A DNA stretch of 64,000 nt from Mesocentrotus franciscanus (GCA_037976565.1 CP137669.1:34775613-34839612), one strand, 5' to 3'. Shown: positions 41,401-50,350, numbered from the stretch's first letter. Numbers and translations are program-made. The notes: a model not told the origin generated them from the letters alone.

Positions 41401-44400
41401 TAGTCGGAGGATTAAACCATGGACTAAAGTTCGTCCGCTTTCGAGAATACCACCCTTAGAGAATAATTTAACAGATATAAGGGGAAAAGAGAAAGAGCAA
41501 TGTGTGAATTGCGTACTGAACGAAGCACTATATAAACCTGATATTGAACTCTACCACCTTTAATGGGATGAGGGGAAATGCATTTCTAACATCCTCCCCT
41601 CCCCCACCTCCTCCCCGCCCCCTCCCCCTCCCCCCTCCCTCTGTCCCACCAACAAAATAGAATAGTTTCCCTCTTTATAACCCTCCTCATAATATGAATA
41701 TTGATTTACTTATCGTTAAAGTGTGTGTATTAATAAAACACCGTGTGAAATTCTAATGATATATGCACATCAGCAAAAAACTAAGCTGTGCAGAAGCTAG
41801 CACTTGACGGTTTTCTTTCGTATTATCATATAAATATTTAAAAATATATATATTTGTGCCCTCTAGTGTTACTGGAAGTACTAAAAAATGTGGACATTAA
41901 ATTTCTAACAATAGAAAATCTGGAGGTTTAGTAATTACGAAAACATTTTATTACAAAATCACATAAAAATATACACCTTATATCTTTAAGACTACAAAGA
42001 AATGGTTAAGTGTCTAAAGACTTTAATTGGTTGATATTATTATTAGCTGAATAATAAGCAAAGAGAAATCAGAAATTTGAATGGTTTACATTTCTGACCA
42101 TGTACATGATACAAAGTCTCATATATTTCCACTAAAAATTTGTTATCTGCAGTAACACCACGTATTCTTTTAACAGGATTAGTTGGCCCAGAAAAAGGCC
42201 CACTCATGCTCTAGCTCTATCGATAAGTCGTACCTATCGTCTTCAGGGGACCGGTACTGACACATAAACCTTTCCAATTGGTAGATTGTTTTTGTCTGGT
42301 CTCTTTTAATTAATCTCAGAAAGATAATCCTGAATTTGCCTTCTTGAAATGCAATAGTGATGTGATATTTGAGTACTTAAGCAGATCCGTTTTAAGGACA
42401 CTGTCTTATTGACTTCATGGTTCACAAGCAATTTCTTTGATATGCAAACTTGTTTTAAAACAATTCAAATTTCATAATGATGTTTTCATTCATGCCATCG
42501 GTGATCATGATACTAACATTATCAATCCATTTAAGATTCATGAAGTATTTTGTCATCCTTTCTTTAAAATCATAATAATCTCTCATAATGTTTGAACAAT
42601 TAAAAAAAAAAAGTATAATAACCTATAAACTGTCTCTCAACAACTTCCAATCATCTGCAATTGCTTTTTTTTTTCTTATCTTTTTCATCGCCATCTCAAA
42701 TCTCAATCCAAAATTTTAACCCATTTATAAGTGAATGAATATATAAAAGTTCATCCCCATCGTCATAATCATCATCGTCGTCGCACTCTCTTAGGTCCGG
42801 AGCAGGCCAAGCGAACGACCAGCGCCACCAGCCAGCGAGCGGGCAGCATCAAGGCTGTCAGTCGGCCGGGCTCTGCGGTGGCAGAACCACAAGCGGATGC
42901 GGAGGAGGAAGGCGTGGTGGCCCAGAAGGAAAGTCCTCCAGTACCGGAGACCACCATCTTCATGCTTGCTGTGGAGTTCTTGCTGGAGGTCAAAGGCATG
43001 CAGGTAGGAGGATGAGGCAGTTTGATGGCTAGCTCTCTTTTTATTTTTATTTTTGACATGAGAAATTTATTCAATATTGAACTCTACACGAACACAAGAC
43101 TAATTCATATTTCGAATAGGGAACAAAATTAAGCAATGGTTACAAAATGGCCAAACTAACCTACATATACGGTTACATTTCGATATCATTGTGTCTATAG
43201 GGCTGTTGTTGTTTTGTTTTGTTAAGAAATGATAATCAATTATTTAAAACAAATGATATTAATATCATTCCTCTCAACAAGGTGTATATGCATTATTTCA
43301 GTGATTAAAGATAAAGACCAGTTCTGGTCATGCGATTGCATTGTGAAAGAAACGTTGTGGAATCGATCAGAAAAGGTTGATCATCTAGCTAGCATATAAG
43401 TATTGGTGTGTACTGCAAGGTTCTGGAATATCATTAAAATGATAAGAAATTTGGCCCAGTCTTGGTAAAGTTACAAGCACTGTACACATAAAGATGTATA
43501 TGGGACTATGCGACACGTGCGCGATATCTATTTGGTCCCAATAGATATAATAATTTACCAAATATATCAATTAGTAGGCGGTTTCCCGGCAAAATTTGTA
43601 TCTTCACGTATTAGTCAAAACATATTCTTTCACATGATTGGTATAGTCAGGTGGCTTAGTGAAATTATCGTTACTTCCCGGATAAAAGCACCATTTTTGG
43701 TACAGGGCTTCCTTAAGACCTTCTTAATGATATTAGGCTAGGAGCCCCCGGCAAAAATTTCAATTTAAGGGTGTGGGGGCGGGGGCGTCTTTTTGGAGCC
43801 CCCAAATGATTTTATAACATTGATTTGTTGTTGTACAAATGCCATTTTTGGTACAGGGCTTCCTTAGGACCTACTGAACGATATTAGGGTAGGAGCCCCC
43901 GGCAAGAATATCATATAAGGGTGTGAGGCGGGGCTTCGCCTCGTAGCCCCCGAATAATTTAGAAGGTAATATAACATTTATTTGTTGTTGTACAAATGCC
44001 ATTTTTGGTACAGGGCTTCCTTATGACCTACTGAACGATATTAGGGTAGGAACCCCCGGCAAGAATATCATATAAGGGTGTTGGGCAGGGGCGTCGCCTC
44101 GTAGCCCCCAAATAATTTAGAAGGTATTATAAAATTTATTTGGTGTTGTACAAATGCCATTTTTGGTACAGGGCTTCATTAGGACCTACTAAACAATATT
44201 AGGGTAGGAGCCCCCGGCAAGAATATGATATAAGGGTGTGAGGCGGGGCTTCGCCTCGTAGCCCCCGAATAATTTAGAAGGTAATATAACATTTATTTGT
44301 TGTTGTACAAATGCCATTTTGGTACAGGGCTTCCTTATGACCTACTGAACGATATTAGGTAGGAACCCCCGGCAAGAATATCATATAAGGGTGTTGGGCA

Positions 44401-47400
44401 GGGGCGTCGCCTCGTAGCCCCCAAATAATTTAGAAGGTATTATAAAATTTATTTGGTGTTGTACAAATGCCATTTTTGGTACAGGGCTGCATTAGGACCT
44501 ACTAAACGATATTAGGGTAGGAGCCCCGGAATATGATATAAGGGTGTGGGACAGGGCGTCGCCTCGTAGTCCACAACTAATTTGTAAGGTAATGTAACAT
44601 TGAGTTTTTGTTGTACAAACGCCATGGGGCCCCCAATCACACATATATGAATATTTATGCTGGGGGCTCCTACCCTACCACCATTCAGCAGGTCCTAATA
44701 ATGCCCTGTACCAAATTTGGCATTGTACAACAACAACTCAATGTTATATTACCTTACAAATTATTTGTGGACTATGAGGCGACGCCCCTGTCCCACACCC
44801 TTATATGATATTCTTGCCGGGGGCTCCTACCCTAATATCGTTCAGTAGGTCCTAAGGAAGCCCTGTACCAAAATGGCATTTGTACTACAACAAATGTTAT
44901 ATTACCTTCTAAATTATTTGGGGGCGACGCCCCGCCCACTTTATATGATTTTCTTGCCGGGGGCTCCTACCCTAATATCGTTCAGTAGGTCATAAGGAAG
45001 CCCTGTACCAAAAATGGCATTTGCACAACTACAAATAAATGTTATATTACCTTCTAAATTATTTGGGGGCTACGGCGATGCCCGCCCCACTTATATGATA
45101 TTCTTGCCGGGGGCTCCTACCCTAATATCGTTCAGTAGGTCCTAAGGAAGCCCTGTACCAAAATTGGCATTTGTACAACAACAAATCAATGTTATAAAAT
45201 CAATTGGGGCTCCAAAAGGACGCCCCCGCCCCACACCCTTAAATTGACATTTTTGCCAGGGCTCCTACCCTAATATCGTTTAGTAGGTCCTAAGGAAGCC
45301 GTGTACCAAAAATGGTGCTTTTATCCGGCAAGTAACGATAATCGATAAATTTGATGCTAAGCCACCTGACTAGTAATGAGAGCTTCCATTTCATTTTTTG
45401 AGAGGGGGGCATTTCGAAAACTGGTCTTTACCTTTAAAGATACTATGTCCCTTTTGCAGCCAACATCAAATTCTGTAGAACTTTGCAGGAATTATGAATA
45501 TGTCATGTATGTCCTATCTGTGAAATTTAAACGTTAGCAGTGTCCTAATATTCAAATTATGCAAGGAAACCCGTTTACTTGCTAGACTTCACTGTCAGAC
45601 ACTATTGAGTGACTGACTGGCTTTTTCATCTTTGGTAATAACATACATAAAATGAGCTGTAAAGGGTACATGAGCATTTGTCTACATGATCAATAACCCA
45701 CTTCTTGTAATGGCCAAAATTAAACTGATTGCATCTTTGCGCAGCATAAAACGTACGACCATTCGGTACAATGGGTACAAATCAGACTATTACTTACTGG
45801 CTCTATAGCTCCTAAGTCGATTCGACAACTAATAGTCGTTATTTTCCCACTTAAAGACATTTTCAAGCCCCTTTTTTTGAGGGAATTTCTAAATTAGTAT
45901 TGTCTTTCAAATGCCGTTGGAATTTAACCTTTTCATTTTGTTGGCCTGCAAATGGGACATTGTACCTAATCTTCATTTTCCATATAGTTATGTGTCAAAA
46001 GTTGCATTGTATGTTGGATGTCCTTCTCTTTTAAGATCACTCCAAATCTTTCCATTTTAACCAATTTAAAACTGTCCATGTATATTGGTTTCTAAACAAT
46101 GAGATTCTTTTAAAATAGAGAGATTATTATTTTAAAAAAATTGACCGTGTACTAAAACTTCACCTTCCCATTCAATCTGGACTTGTTCCTAGTTCTGTGA
46201 GCGTGCCCTGGCCCATGAGTTGCTAGACCCGATGGGAGGACCCACTACGGCCTATCACGTAGCCTTGGCCCGACTCAAGCTACAGAAAAAAGCCTTAGAA
46301 GAAGCCAATGAGAGCCTGAACCAAGCACTGGTGCTCAACTATCAGGTAATGCTTCTGTTTTCTTCTGTATTCATTACTAGTCAGTGGTCTAGAATCATCA
46401 AAGATAGCTCATCTACAGGTTACATACCCTAGTTATAAGCCTTTTTATGAGGATGTTATTGTTGCAAATTTCATGTAAATGTTGTAGGGTTGTAAGAAAT
46501 TCAACAACAGGCCCAAATAGGCTGGAGTGGCAACGCTTGTGTGAATGTGTATTGCAAGTCCCTAGTCATTTGCGAAAATATTTACGCAGAATATTTTGGT
46601 TAGTGTTGTTTGCTGCAGTTTTTTTAATCGATATTTTAGAGGTGGTAATCCCTCCTGTAGTTAGTGGATACTTCATGATGTCCACAAATATTCTAGCACA
46701 TTATTTGAACACAAGGATAAGTCTAGTAAGTCCTCAATGTCTCTTGAGTTAGCGTAGTCCTATTGGAACTGGAATGTGTAGGGTTCAAAACCGACTCGTT
46801 GCATTGTAGCCTTCAATCATATATTGCATAGTCCATCCCCCAGATAAGAATCACTACAGTGGGTCACTTGGTTACCTATTTACTCAGAGTCTACTTGATA
46901 TTTTCATTAAGGCAAGTATTTATCAATCGGTAAGTTACACTGGAAGATACTTTCATGTCCTTTCCAAGCTTCCTGAAGTCATGTCGACCTAGCTTTTCTC
47001 TAAAATACAAGTCCTTGATTTTGTTCCAGGACCCTGATGCCTGGTCCTTCTTGGGCCATCTTCGCTACCTCCAGGGTAACTTTGAGGAGGCCAAGGATTG
47101 CTACGAGAGGACACTCTCCTTCGTGACCGACGCCCGGGAGATGCATGCCATCTACCTCCGTCTAGCATCCATCTATCTACAAGACGGACAGGTAATTAAC
47201 CCATCTCTCATCCTGCTGATAGTTGATGCGGTTGCGTATTCACTTTAAAAATGTGGTAAAAATCTTCTCTTGGTTTTCTGTGGAACCTTGTTGCAATGTG
47301 GTACCAATGAAAATACAGAATACAAAGAGGTGTTGGACCGGGAAAATGAGTGTTTCCTGGGGGGTGTTTCACAAAGACTAAGATCGACTTTAAGTTGGAC

Positions 47401-48796
47401 TTAAGTATAACAGGCTGTTCGTGCCATTGTTTTCTCTCATCATTTACTGGCATTGGTCTCTCATGGGACGTACAAATCATGGTAAAAAATCTACAAAACT
47501 TACATTTTTGATAATTCATTATTGAAGGAAAAAATATTATCTAAAGATCATAATGGTGAGAGGAAACAATGGCACGAACGGCCTGTTATACTTAAGTCCA
47601 ACTTAAAGTCGATCTTAGTCTTTGTAAAACACCCCCCAGGCCTGGTTCCAAGATTTTTTTCTGACTTGTTTTTAATTACAAGATCGAGCACGCTATCTTT
47701 ATTTACTGGGTGCAAGCTAAAAATTTCTTTAAAACAATTGAAATTTCTTCCAGGAATCCTAACATTTAAATGGGTGTTTACGCTGACAAGATTCCACTTT
47801 ACCGGTAGCTGTGAGCAAAACTTATTTTGAAGGAAAACTTTTATTTTGTATATCAAGACTATTGTTGTGAACCATATATTCCTCTCTCTATCTTAACACT
47901 TCTATGTACGGGAATATGAAGTACACTGAATTTGTAATTTGCCTCGAGATTTTCTGATTTTTTTGCCATGTTTAACGCAAATGTCAATGAGGATATGAGT
48001 TCTGAATCTGAACTCTTAGAGATTTCAATGGCAATTTTCCTATGATTAGGTCTAGATGGCATTAACAAGAATGTGATTATCTCGGCACCATAAATTGCAT
48101 AATAGCAAGTATGTCTATTATTGTGGAGCATAGTAATGGTCAATGATAAGCCAATGGAGAAATGTATTGTCCTGTTTTTTCTTTTAATCAACAGTACGAT
48201 AAATCAAAGACTACATTCCTGCTTGCCTGCAAGAACTCTCCATCCTGTATCGCCTGGCTTGGTGTGGGCATTGCTTGCTTCAGGGTAAGTAAGAGTCTCT
48301 AGTAGGTACAGTGAAATGATTATTTTATCAAATGATCAATTGAAAACCATGGTAGGGTGACTTGTTTGATATACATGCATGCACGTAAAGTTTTAAATTG
48401 CGTGCTAGAAAGGACTCCTAAACATTTTGGAATTGTACTTTGTGTTTCGTTTTGATATGTATATGTCCACACACAAATGATGAAAAAAGTGAACATATTC
48501 TGTGCTGGTTGCAGTTATGTAGCAATCTTGTCAACCGGTCTCTCTGTCCCTTTTGTCATCTGCAGCTTGGGGATCTGTCAGAGGCGGAAGACGCCCTCTG
48601 CGAGGCCAACATCCTGAACAACAGCGACCCTGAGGTATGGGGCTACTTGTCCCTGGTGTGCCTGAGGACCGCTCGCCAGCAGGAGGCAGAGCAATCCTAC
48701 AAGTACGCCCTCAAGGTGGGGCTGGCTGACGAGGGTCTCCTGGAGGAAATCCACAAGACGCAGGAGGAGGTGGGCTTCGGTAACCCCCAGTTCTGA
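23332..48796 (+). CDS. CFAP70: CFAP70 / TTC18, ciliary TPR protein (spliced gene, 25 coding exons)
   Basis: Cilia- and flagella-associated protein 70, an axonemal protein needed for ciliary and sperm motility in other animals. Twenty-five exons join in frame to 1152 codons, against about 1120 in mammals. Order: an N-terminal C2-like region (about 15-140) with [14 protein letters not shown], nearly identical to the vertebrate protein; a conserved middle region with WPVEI, FHGVA and PLLYPG motifs (about 200-375); a Lys-rich insert (about 405-428); a helical stretch with [11 protein letters not shown] and [12 protein letters not shown] (about 560-615); a first TPR block (about 640-760); an acidic then Ser/Pro-rich linker (about 780-920); and a second TPR block to the C-terminus, which ends VGFGNPQF as in vertebrates. 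Exon codons are markedly GC-richer than the introns. Identification is very secure. Confidence 0.96.
23942..24102. repeat. Short inverted-repeat element, family C
   Basis: Starts AGTCAAACCTGTATTAGCGA and ends with the inverted form CTAGACAGGTTTAACTGT; the middle repeats GGTGGCC/GGCCACC words. It lies in CFAP70 intron 1. Related fragments lie at 35102-35280 and 36343-36404. Confidence 0.65.
24249..24435 (+). CDS. CFAP70: CFAP70 coding exon 2
   Basis: 187 nt, residues 27-88, phase 0 to phase 1, donor GTGG|GTAAG. It encodes [20 protein letters not shown] and the segment ending DEIAYKPVV, part of the N-terminal C2-like domain. Confidence 0.94.
24928..25109 (+). CDS. CFAP70: CFAP70 coding exon 3
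   Basis: 182 nt, residues 89-149, from acceptor TATCCAG to donor AGAGG|GTAAG. It holds [20 protein letters not shown], the most recognisable CFAP70 signature, followed by [10 protein letters not shown] and [13 protein letters not shown]. Confidence 0.96.
26085..26261 (+). CDS. CFAP70: CFAP70 coding exon 4
   Basis: 177 nt, residues 150-208, from acceptor TTGTTCAG to donor GAG|GTAGGT. It contains [20 protein letters not shown] and [20 protein letters not shown], matching the vertebrate SVPESFIPTG segment. Confidence 0.95.
27093..27220 (+). CDS. CFAP70: CFAP70 coding exon 5
   Basis: 128 nt, residues 209-250, acceptor TTGACAG, donor ACAA|GTATGT, ending in phase 2. It encodes [10 protein letters not shown] and [18 protein letters not shown]. 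Confidence 0.93.
27886..27940 (+). CDS. CFAP70: CFAP70 coding exon 6
   Basis: 55 nt, residues 251-269, acceptor ATTCTAG, donor GAG|GTAAAA. It encodes [18 protein letters not shown], an acidic stretch also acidic in the vertebrate protein (EEEEGEL). Confidence 0.92.
28522..28616 (+). CDS. CFAP70: CFAP70 coding exon 7
   Basis: 95 nt, residues 270-300, acceptor TTGATAG, donor CAGAG|GTGAG, ending in phase 2. It encodes [20 protein letters not shown] and [11 protein letters not shown], matching vertebrate CYLDPSAVVSFQ. Confidence 0.94.
29157..29442. repeat. MITE-like element, family D, copy 1
   Basis: 286 nt with long inverted ends: CCTGGGGGGTGTTTCACAAA on the left and the complement of CCAGGGGGGTGTTTCAC on the right, with TAAGTTGGACTTAA inside each arm. 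It lies in CFAP70 intron 7 and has no coding capacity. Confidence 0.85.
29510..29597 (+). CDS. CFAP70: CFAP70 coding exon 8
   Basis: 88 nt, residues 301-330, acceptor TGCACAG, donor AAAG|GTAAGC. It encodes [20 protein letters not shown], with the conserved LWPVEI-type core, and a Lys-rich end. Confidence 0.94.
30168..30237 (+). CDS. CFAP70: CFAP70 coding exon 9
   Basis: 70 nt, residues 331-353, acceptor TTCACCAG, donor GGAG|GTAAG, ending in phase 1. It encodes [20 protein letters not shown] and YPG, closely matching vertebrate LSFHGVAYVNMVPLLYPG. Confidence 0.95.
30276..30420. repeat. MITE-like element, family E, copy 1
   Basis: About 145 nt, left end GGCCCTGTTTCATAAAACTT, right end the degenerate complement (AAGTTTTGTGAAAAGGGGC). 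It shares AACTGTTATAAGCTACTGAA with the copy at 37217. It lies in CFAP70 intron 9. Confidence 0.75.
31022..31083 (+). CDS. CFAP70: CFAP70 coding exon 10
   Basis: 62 nt, residues 354-374, acceptor CATTTAG, donor AAAAG|GTGAG. It encodes [20 protein letters not shown], matching VKRIRGAFHVYP in vertebrates. Confidence 0.93.
31843..32004 (+). CDS. CFAP70: CFAP70 coding exon 11
   Basis: 162 nt, residues 375-428, acceptor CATCAACAG, donor AAGAAG|GTAGG. It begins [20 protein letters not shown] and ends in a low-complexity Lys/Gly/Asp run ([20 protein letters not shown]), a disordered region that varies between species. Confidence 0.92.
32553..32734 (+). CDS. CFAP70: CFAP70 coding exon 12
   Basis: 182 nt, residues 429-488, acceptor CTTCTAG, donor AAAGAG|GTAAAT, ending in phase 2. 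It encodes [20 protein letters not shown] and KRAPEELSK, which match the vertebrate EAGTYIVLEIQLDKALVPKR segment. Confidence 0.95.
32945..33067 (+). repeat. CT-rich microsatellite in CFAP70 intron 12
   Basis: A long polypyrimidine run of CTCTCTCC/CTTT units with a TTTATATC/TTTATCTC motif recurring about every 60 nt; a further pure CT run lies at 33271-33288. It gives long spurious reading frames on both strands. Confidence 0.85.
33424..33546 (+). CDS. CFAP70: CFAP70 coding exon 13
   Basis: 123 nt, residues 489-529, acceptor CTTCCTAG, donor TTCAG|GTAGGG, phase 2 to 2. It encodes [20 protein letters not shown] and [20 protein letters not shown]. Confidence 0.95.
34313..34439 (+). CDS. CFAP70: CFAP70 coding exon 14
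   Basis: 127 nt, residues 530-572, acceptor CTTGTAG, donor TTAAAG|GTGAGC. It encodes [20 protein letters not shown] and ends [14 protein letters not shown], matching vertebrate [13 protein letters not shown]. Confidence 0.95.
34777..34848 (+). CDS. CFAP70: CFAP70 coding exon 15
   Basis: 72 nt, residues 573-596, acceptor TTTTCAG, donor CTACAG|GTGAG. It encodes [20 protein letters not shown] and EELQ, matching the vertebrate protein closely. Confidence 0.95.
35102..35280. repeat. Family C fragment
   Basis: Contains ACAGGTGGTTGCTAAAGCAG and the end GGTTTGACTGTACA, plus earlier GGTGGTCTTCATGTACAG words, as in the element at 23942. The left end is degenerate. It abuts a family B copy. Confidence 0.45.
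35278..35463. repeat. Family B copy
   Basis: Begins ACAGTTAACTCTCCATAAGT and contains AATAGTTTGA, TTTGACTTATG and ATAACAC blocks in the same order as 6935-7146. An A-rich insertion follows the CCCACC run. It lies in CFAP70 intron 15. Confidence 0.6.
35600..35785 (+). CDS. CFAP70: CFAP70 coding exon 16
   Basis: 186 nt, residues 597-658, acceptor ATATTCAG, donor CAGGAG|GTATG. It begins [20 protein letters not shown] and ends [19 protein letters not shown], the first TPR helix. Confidence 0.95.
36234..36314 (+). CDS. CFAP70: CFAP70 coding exon 17
   Basis: 81 nt, residues 659-685, acceptor CTTTCAG, donor GCAAAG|GTATG. It encodes [20 protein letters not shown], a TPR unit (vertebrate HWLDYGAFCLL). 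Confidence 0.95.
36343..36404. repeat. Family C fragment
   Basis: GTCAACCTGTTACATAGTGA is followed by CCACTTCTGTATAGAGGCCA, as in the first half of the element at 23942-24102. Confidence 0.5.
36971..37139 (+). CDS. CFAP70: CFAP70 coding exon 18
   Basis: 169 nt, residues 686-741, acceptor TCTCCAG, donor CTAG|GTGAG, ending in phase 1. It contains [32 protein letters not shown] and [20 protein letters not shown], two TPR units. Confidence 0.96.
37217..37348. repeat. MITE-like element, family E, copy 2
   Basis: About 132 nt, left end GACCCTGTTTCATAAAACTT, right end AAGTTTTATGAAACGGGGCC. It sits directly beside a tRNA-derived SINE in CFAP70 intron 18. Confidence 0.8.
37364..37575 (+). repeat. 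tRNA-derived SINE, near full length
   Basis: The head has Pol III promoter boxes: A-box GATAACTCAGTTGTTAGAGC (from 37376) and B-box GGATTCGAAACC (37420-37431). A central domain follows (CTCGGAGAGGACCTAAAGC), then a tail with CTAACAAGCATTTATGCTTT and AATAACCACCACC. A 5'-truncated copy of the same tail lies at 40136. Confidence 0.85.
38257..38514 (+). CDS. CFAP70: CFAP70 coding exon 19
   Basis: 258 nt, residues 742-827, acceptor ACACCCAG, donor AAAGG|GTAGG, phase 1 to 1. It ends the first TPR block ([20 protein letters not shown]) and enters an acidic linker ([20 protein letters not shown]). Confidence 0.94.
38631..38695 (+). repeat. GGT trinucleotide repeat
   Basis: About 65 nt of almost pure GGT with GAT and GTT interruptions, 50 nt before the acceptor of CFAP70 exon 20. 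G-rich runs this close to an acceptor could influence splicing. Confidence 0.9.
38746..38877 (+). CDS. CFAP70: CFAP70 coding exon 20
   Basis: 132 nt, residues 828-871, acceptor AACACAG, phase 1 to 1. It encodes a Ser/Thr/Pro/Lys-rich linker ([20 protein letters not shown], then KKRMSISS). The donor AAAG|GTACCG is weak, and a second GT six bases on (ACCG|GTAAAT) would add two residues (Gly-Thr) in frame. Confidence 0.88.
39636..39671 (+). CDS. CFAP70: Candidate 36-nt CFAP70 microexon (alternative)
   Basis: Inside the 3.9-kb intron 20, CTTGCTTAG is followed by 36 nt with no stop and then AAAG|GTAACT. Both ends are phase 1, as required by exons 20 and 21, and inclusion would add 12 residues ([12 protein letters not shown]) to the linker. 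This is prediction only; no homologous peptide is recalled. Confidence 0.3.
39829..40086. repeat. MITE-like element, family F
   Basis: Ends are inverted over about 30 nt: GAAATGTAGTGGCACGAAA on the left and TTTCGTGCCACTACATTTC on the right, both next to a TA. About 258 nt, AT-rich interior, no coding sequence. It lies in CFAP70 intron 20. Confidence 0.85.
40136..40231 (+). repeat. 5'-truncated copy of the tRNA-derived SINE
   Basis: Matches 37482-37575: GAAGAGGATTTAAAGCCGTC, then CTAACAAGCATTTATGCTTT and CAGTCAGGTAAAATAACCAC. The tRNA-like head is missing. Confidence 0.85.
41162..41457. repeat. MITE-like element, family G
   Basis: Inverted ends of about 70 nt: GGTATTCTTGAAAGCGGACT with TTTAGTCCATGGTTTAATCC on the left, and the complement on the right (GGATTAAACCATGGACTAAA, then CGCTTTCGAGAATACC). 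Even the centre is roughly palindromic. It lies in CFAP70 intron 20. Confidence 0.9.
42795..43003 (+). CDS. CFAP70: CFAP70 coding exon 21
   Basis: 209 nt, residues 872-941, acceptor TCTCTTAG, donor ATGCAG|GTAGG. It ends the linker ([20 protein letters not shown]) and starts the second helical block at [18 protein letters not shown], matching vertebrate TTTIFMETIHFLMKVKAVQ. Confidence 0.95.
43646..45370. mobile_element. Foldback transposon with arms of about 157-nt tandem repeats
   Basis: 1725 nt with terminal inverted repeats GTCAGGTGGCTTAG / CTAAGCCACCTGAC, each flanked by TA (43644-43645, 45371-45372), a likely TA target duplication. The left arm has seven units marked by a CCATTTTTGGTACAGGGCTT-type motif at 43691, 43842, 43999, 44157, 44314, 44470 and a broken one at 44622. 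The right arm carries about five units in reverse. No transposase frame is present. The layout resembles the sea urchin TU foldback elements, though I cannot confirm that it belongs to them. Confidence 0.88.
46193..46345 (+). CDS. CFAP70: CFAP70 coding exon 22
   Basis: 153 nt, residues 942-992, acceptor GTTCCTAG, donor TATCAG|GTAAT. It encodes [20 protein letters not shown] and the TPR unit [20 protein letters not shown]. Confidence 0.95.
47030..47191 (+). CDS. CFAP70: CFAP70 coding exon 23
   Basis: 162 nt, residues 993-1046, acceptor TGTTCCAG, donor GGACAG|GTAAT. It encodes [20 protein letters not shown] and [20 protein letters not shown], a TPR pair close to the vertebrate sequence. Confidence 0.96.
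47356..47640. repeat. MITE-like element, family D, copy 2
   Basis: 285 nt, the same ends as 29157-29442, but the central part (TAATTCATTATTGAAGG) is in the opposite orientation relative to the first copy. As the element is nearly symmetric, this equals an insertion on the other strand. It lies in CFAP70 intron 23. Confidence 0.85.
48195..48284 (+). CDS. CFAP70: CFAP70 coding exon 24
   Basis: 90 nt, residues 1047-1076, acceptor TCAACAG, donor TTCAGG|GTAAG. It encodes [20 protein letters not shown] and [10 protein letters not shown], matching [20 protein letters not shown]. Confidence 0.96.
48566..48796 (+). CDS. CFAP70: CFAP70 coding exon 25 (C-terminus)
   Basis: 231 nt including stop TGA (48794-48796), residues 1077-1152, acceptor ATCTGCAG. 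It encodes [20 protein letters not shown], a final TPR, and ends [10 protein letters not shown], as in the vertebrate protein. Confidence 0.97.
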   Translation, partial: LGDLSEAEDALCEANILNNSDPEVWGYLSLVCLRTARQQEAEQSYKYALKVGLADEGLLEEIHKTQEEVGFGNPQF

Positions 48797-50350
48797 GTAA
48801 GGACATTAGGTAACACCCGTCCTAGGTGGAAGGTGGTTCCGACTTCTGAAATGAATGAATGAATGAATGAATGAATGAGGAATTGGTTAAAGATGTATAT
48901 TGTGTGGCAATGAGGCACACTCTACCTGACTGGCGGTTTTTACGGGAGTTTACTGCGGCATATCTGAACAACCCTTTAAAGGCAATTTTAATCATTTGTT
49001 ACACTCTTCAGTTCATCTTATCTGAATAATCACAAGTGTAATAGTTTCTCTTGGTTGCACAACACACTCTCCAGAGTCAATTGCGTATTTTGCTTTTCAT
49101 GAAACTTCATTTATAGATGTCATAATATGAATTATAATTTGAAGGATTGTTTTTTTTTCTTCCAAACTTCTCATTTAGTATCTGCTGAGACCCAGAAAGG
49201 CTTTAACTCTTAATGACAGGGGTAAAGCCCTTATTTCTCTAAGCAGAGAGTTACTCATTGATTATTTTTTTTTTGTCATGCATTGTATTCACTTGTCAGC
49301 CTACAGCAGACTAAACCAAACCTAACACTTTGGTTTGATTATATTTAAACTCTTTCATCAGTTCATGAAAAAAATCATACTATTTTATTCATTGGGGGAT
49401 TTAGATTCTCTTCTGGGTCTAATTGACAAACAATGTTTTGATGTCAAGCATTTTTAACTTTCCTTCATACCATGTATCCGTCCGATGTTTCCAACAGATT
49501 TTTATGATCTGGATTCTCTAATGCTTGTATAAATCTGGTCAAGTTTGAATTAATGTGTCTATCCATATGTTCTTGCAAGTGCACAAAATGATTGATGTTA
49601 CAATACCAATAAACCTTTGATGTATTTTTGTTTTTAAAACAATACACGACATATCAGATGCCTTATAACACTGTTTTAAACAAGTAGTATATGGTTGTTA
49701 TGGTGTTGTAGTGAAATTTTCTTGTGATAAACTATCTGTACTTATTTTAGGAAAACGTTGTACATGTATTACAAACCAAAAATAGGGCAAAGAGGTATAA
49801 GAATATCAAAGAGCAGCCATTGTATATGAGGTTTAAAACTTACAGCCCTTTGATCTTTACTTTTCTATCAGAATTTCATATGAAATGTCTTTCAGCTGTG
49901 TATTTTAGCTGACATCAAGAACATTTGACTCATCCTGTCTATATCTTCCTACTTGTTTTAAGTGTTGGTTTTCCCCCTCAAATTTAATACTTTTATGAAT
50001 CTGCAAAGCAATGCTCATTTCTTGTTCATCTTTTGATAAATGGAGGTTCAAATCTTCATGTAGATACAAATGTTCAGTGCTGAATTTTGAAAGAAAATAA
50101 ATGCTCCTATATCTTCAATTTTCTATTTCCGTCCAAGCCACTTCGTCTTCATGCAAGCAGTTGGAAGCTAATATATGTACACATTACTTGAGGTAACTTG
50201 TAAATATGTATTTGTGTATTGTTTGTCATCATGTACATAATGTAAACATGTATATATGCAACATAATTACATTATTAATGGATGTATACATTGTTGTAGT
50301 TAAAATGAAATTTTTGAGAGTTTTAATAAACATATTTAAGTGACATCTCT
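48797..50350 (+). other. CFAP70: CFAP70 3' UTR
   Basis: AT-rich, with no coding frame of note. It contains an ATGA microsatellite just after the stop (48849-48879). AATAAA signals lie at 50096-50101 and 50325-50330. The second is followed by a GT-rich stretch (GTTGTTGGTTATATTTG), so the transcript probably ends near 50345. Confidence 0.6.
50325..50330 (+). terminator. Likely CFAP70 polyadenylation signal
   Basis: AATAAA about 1.5 kb after the CFAP70 stop, with a GT-rich element some 40 nt further on. The earlier AATAAA at 50096 may be used as an alternative. Confidence 0.5.

Noticed and set aside
46447..46752. 101-residue plus-strand frame in CFAP70 intron 22 with a hydrophobic segment
   Set aside because: It lies inside an intron between well-matched exons, has no family resemblance, and its codon use is AT-rich like the intron.
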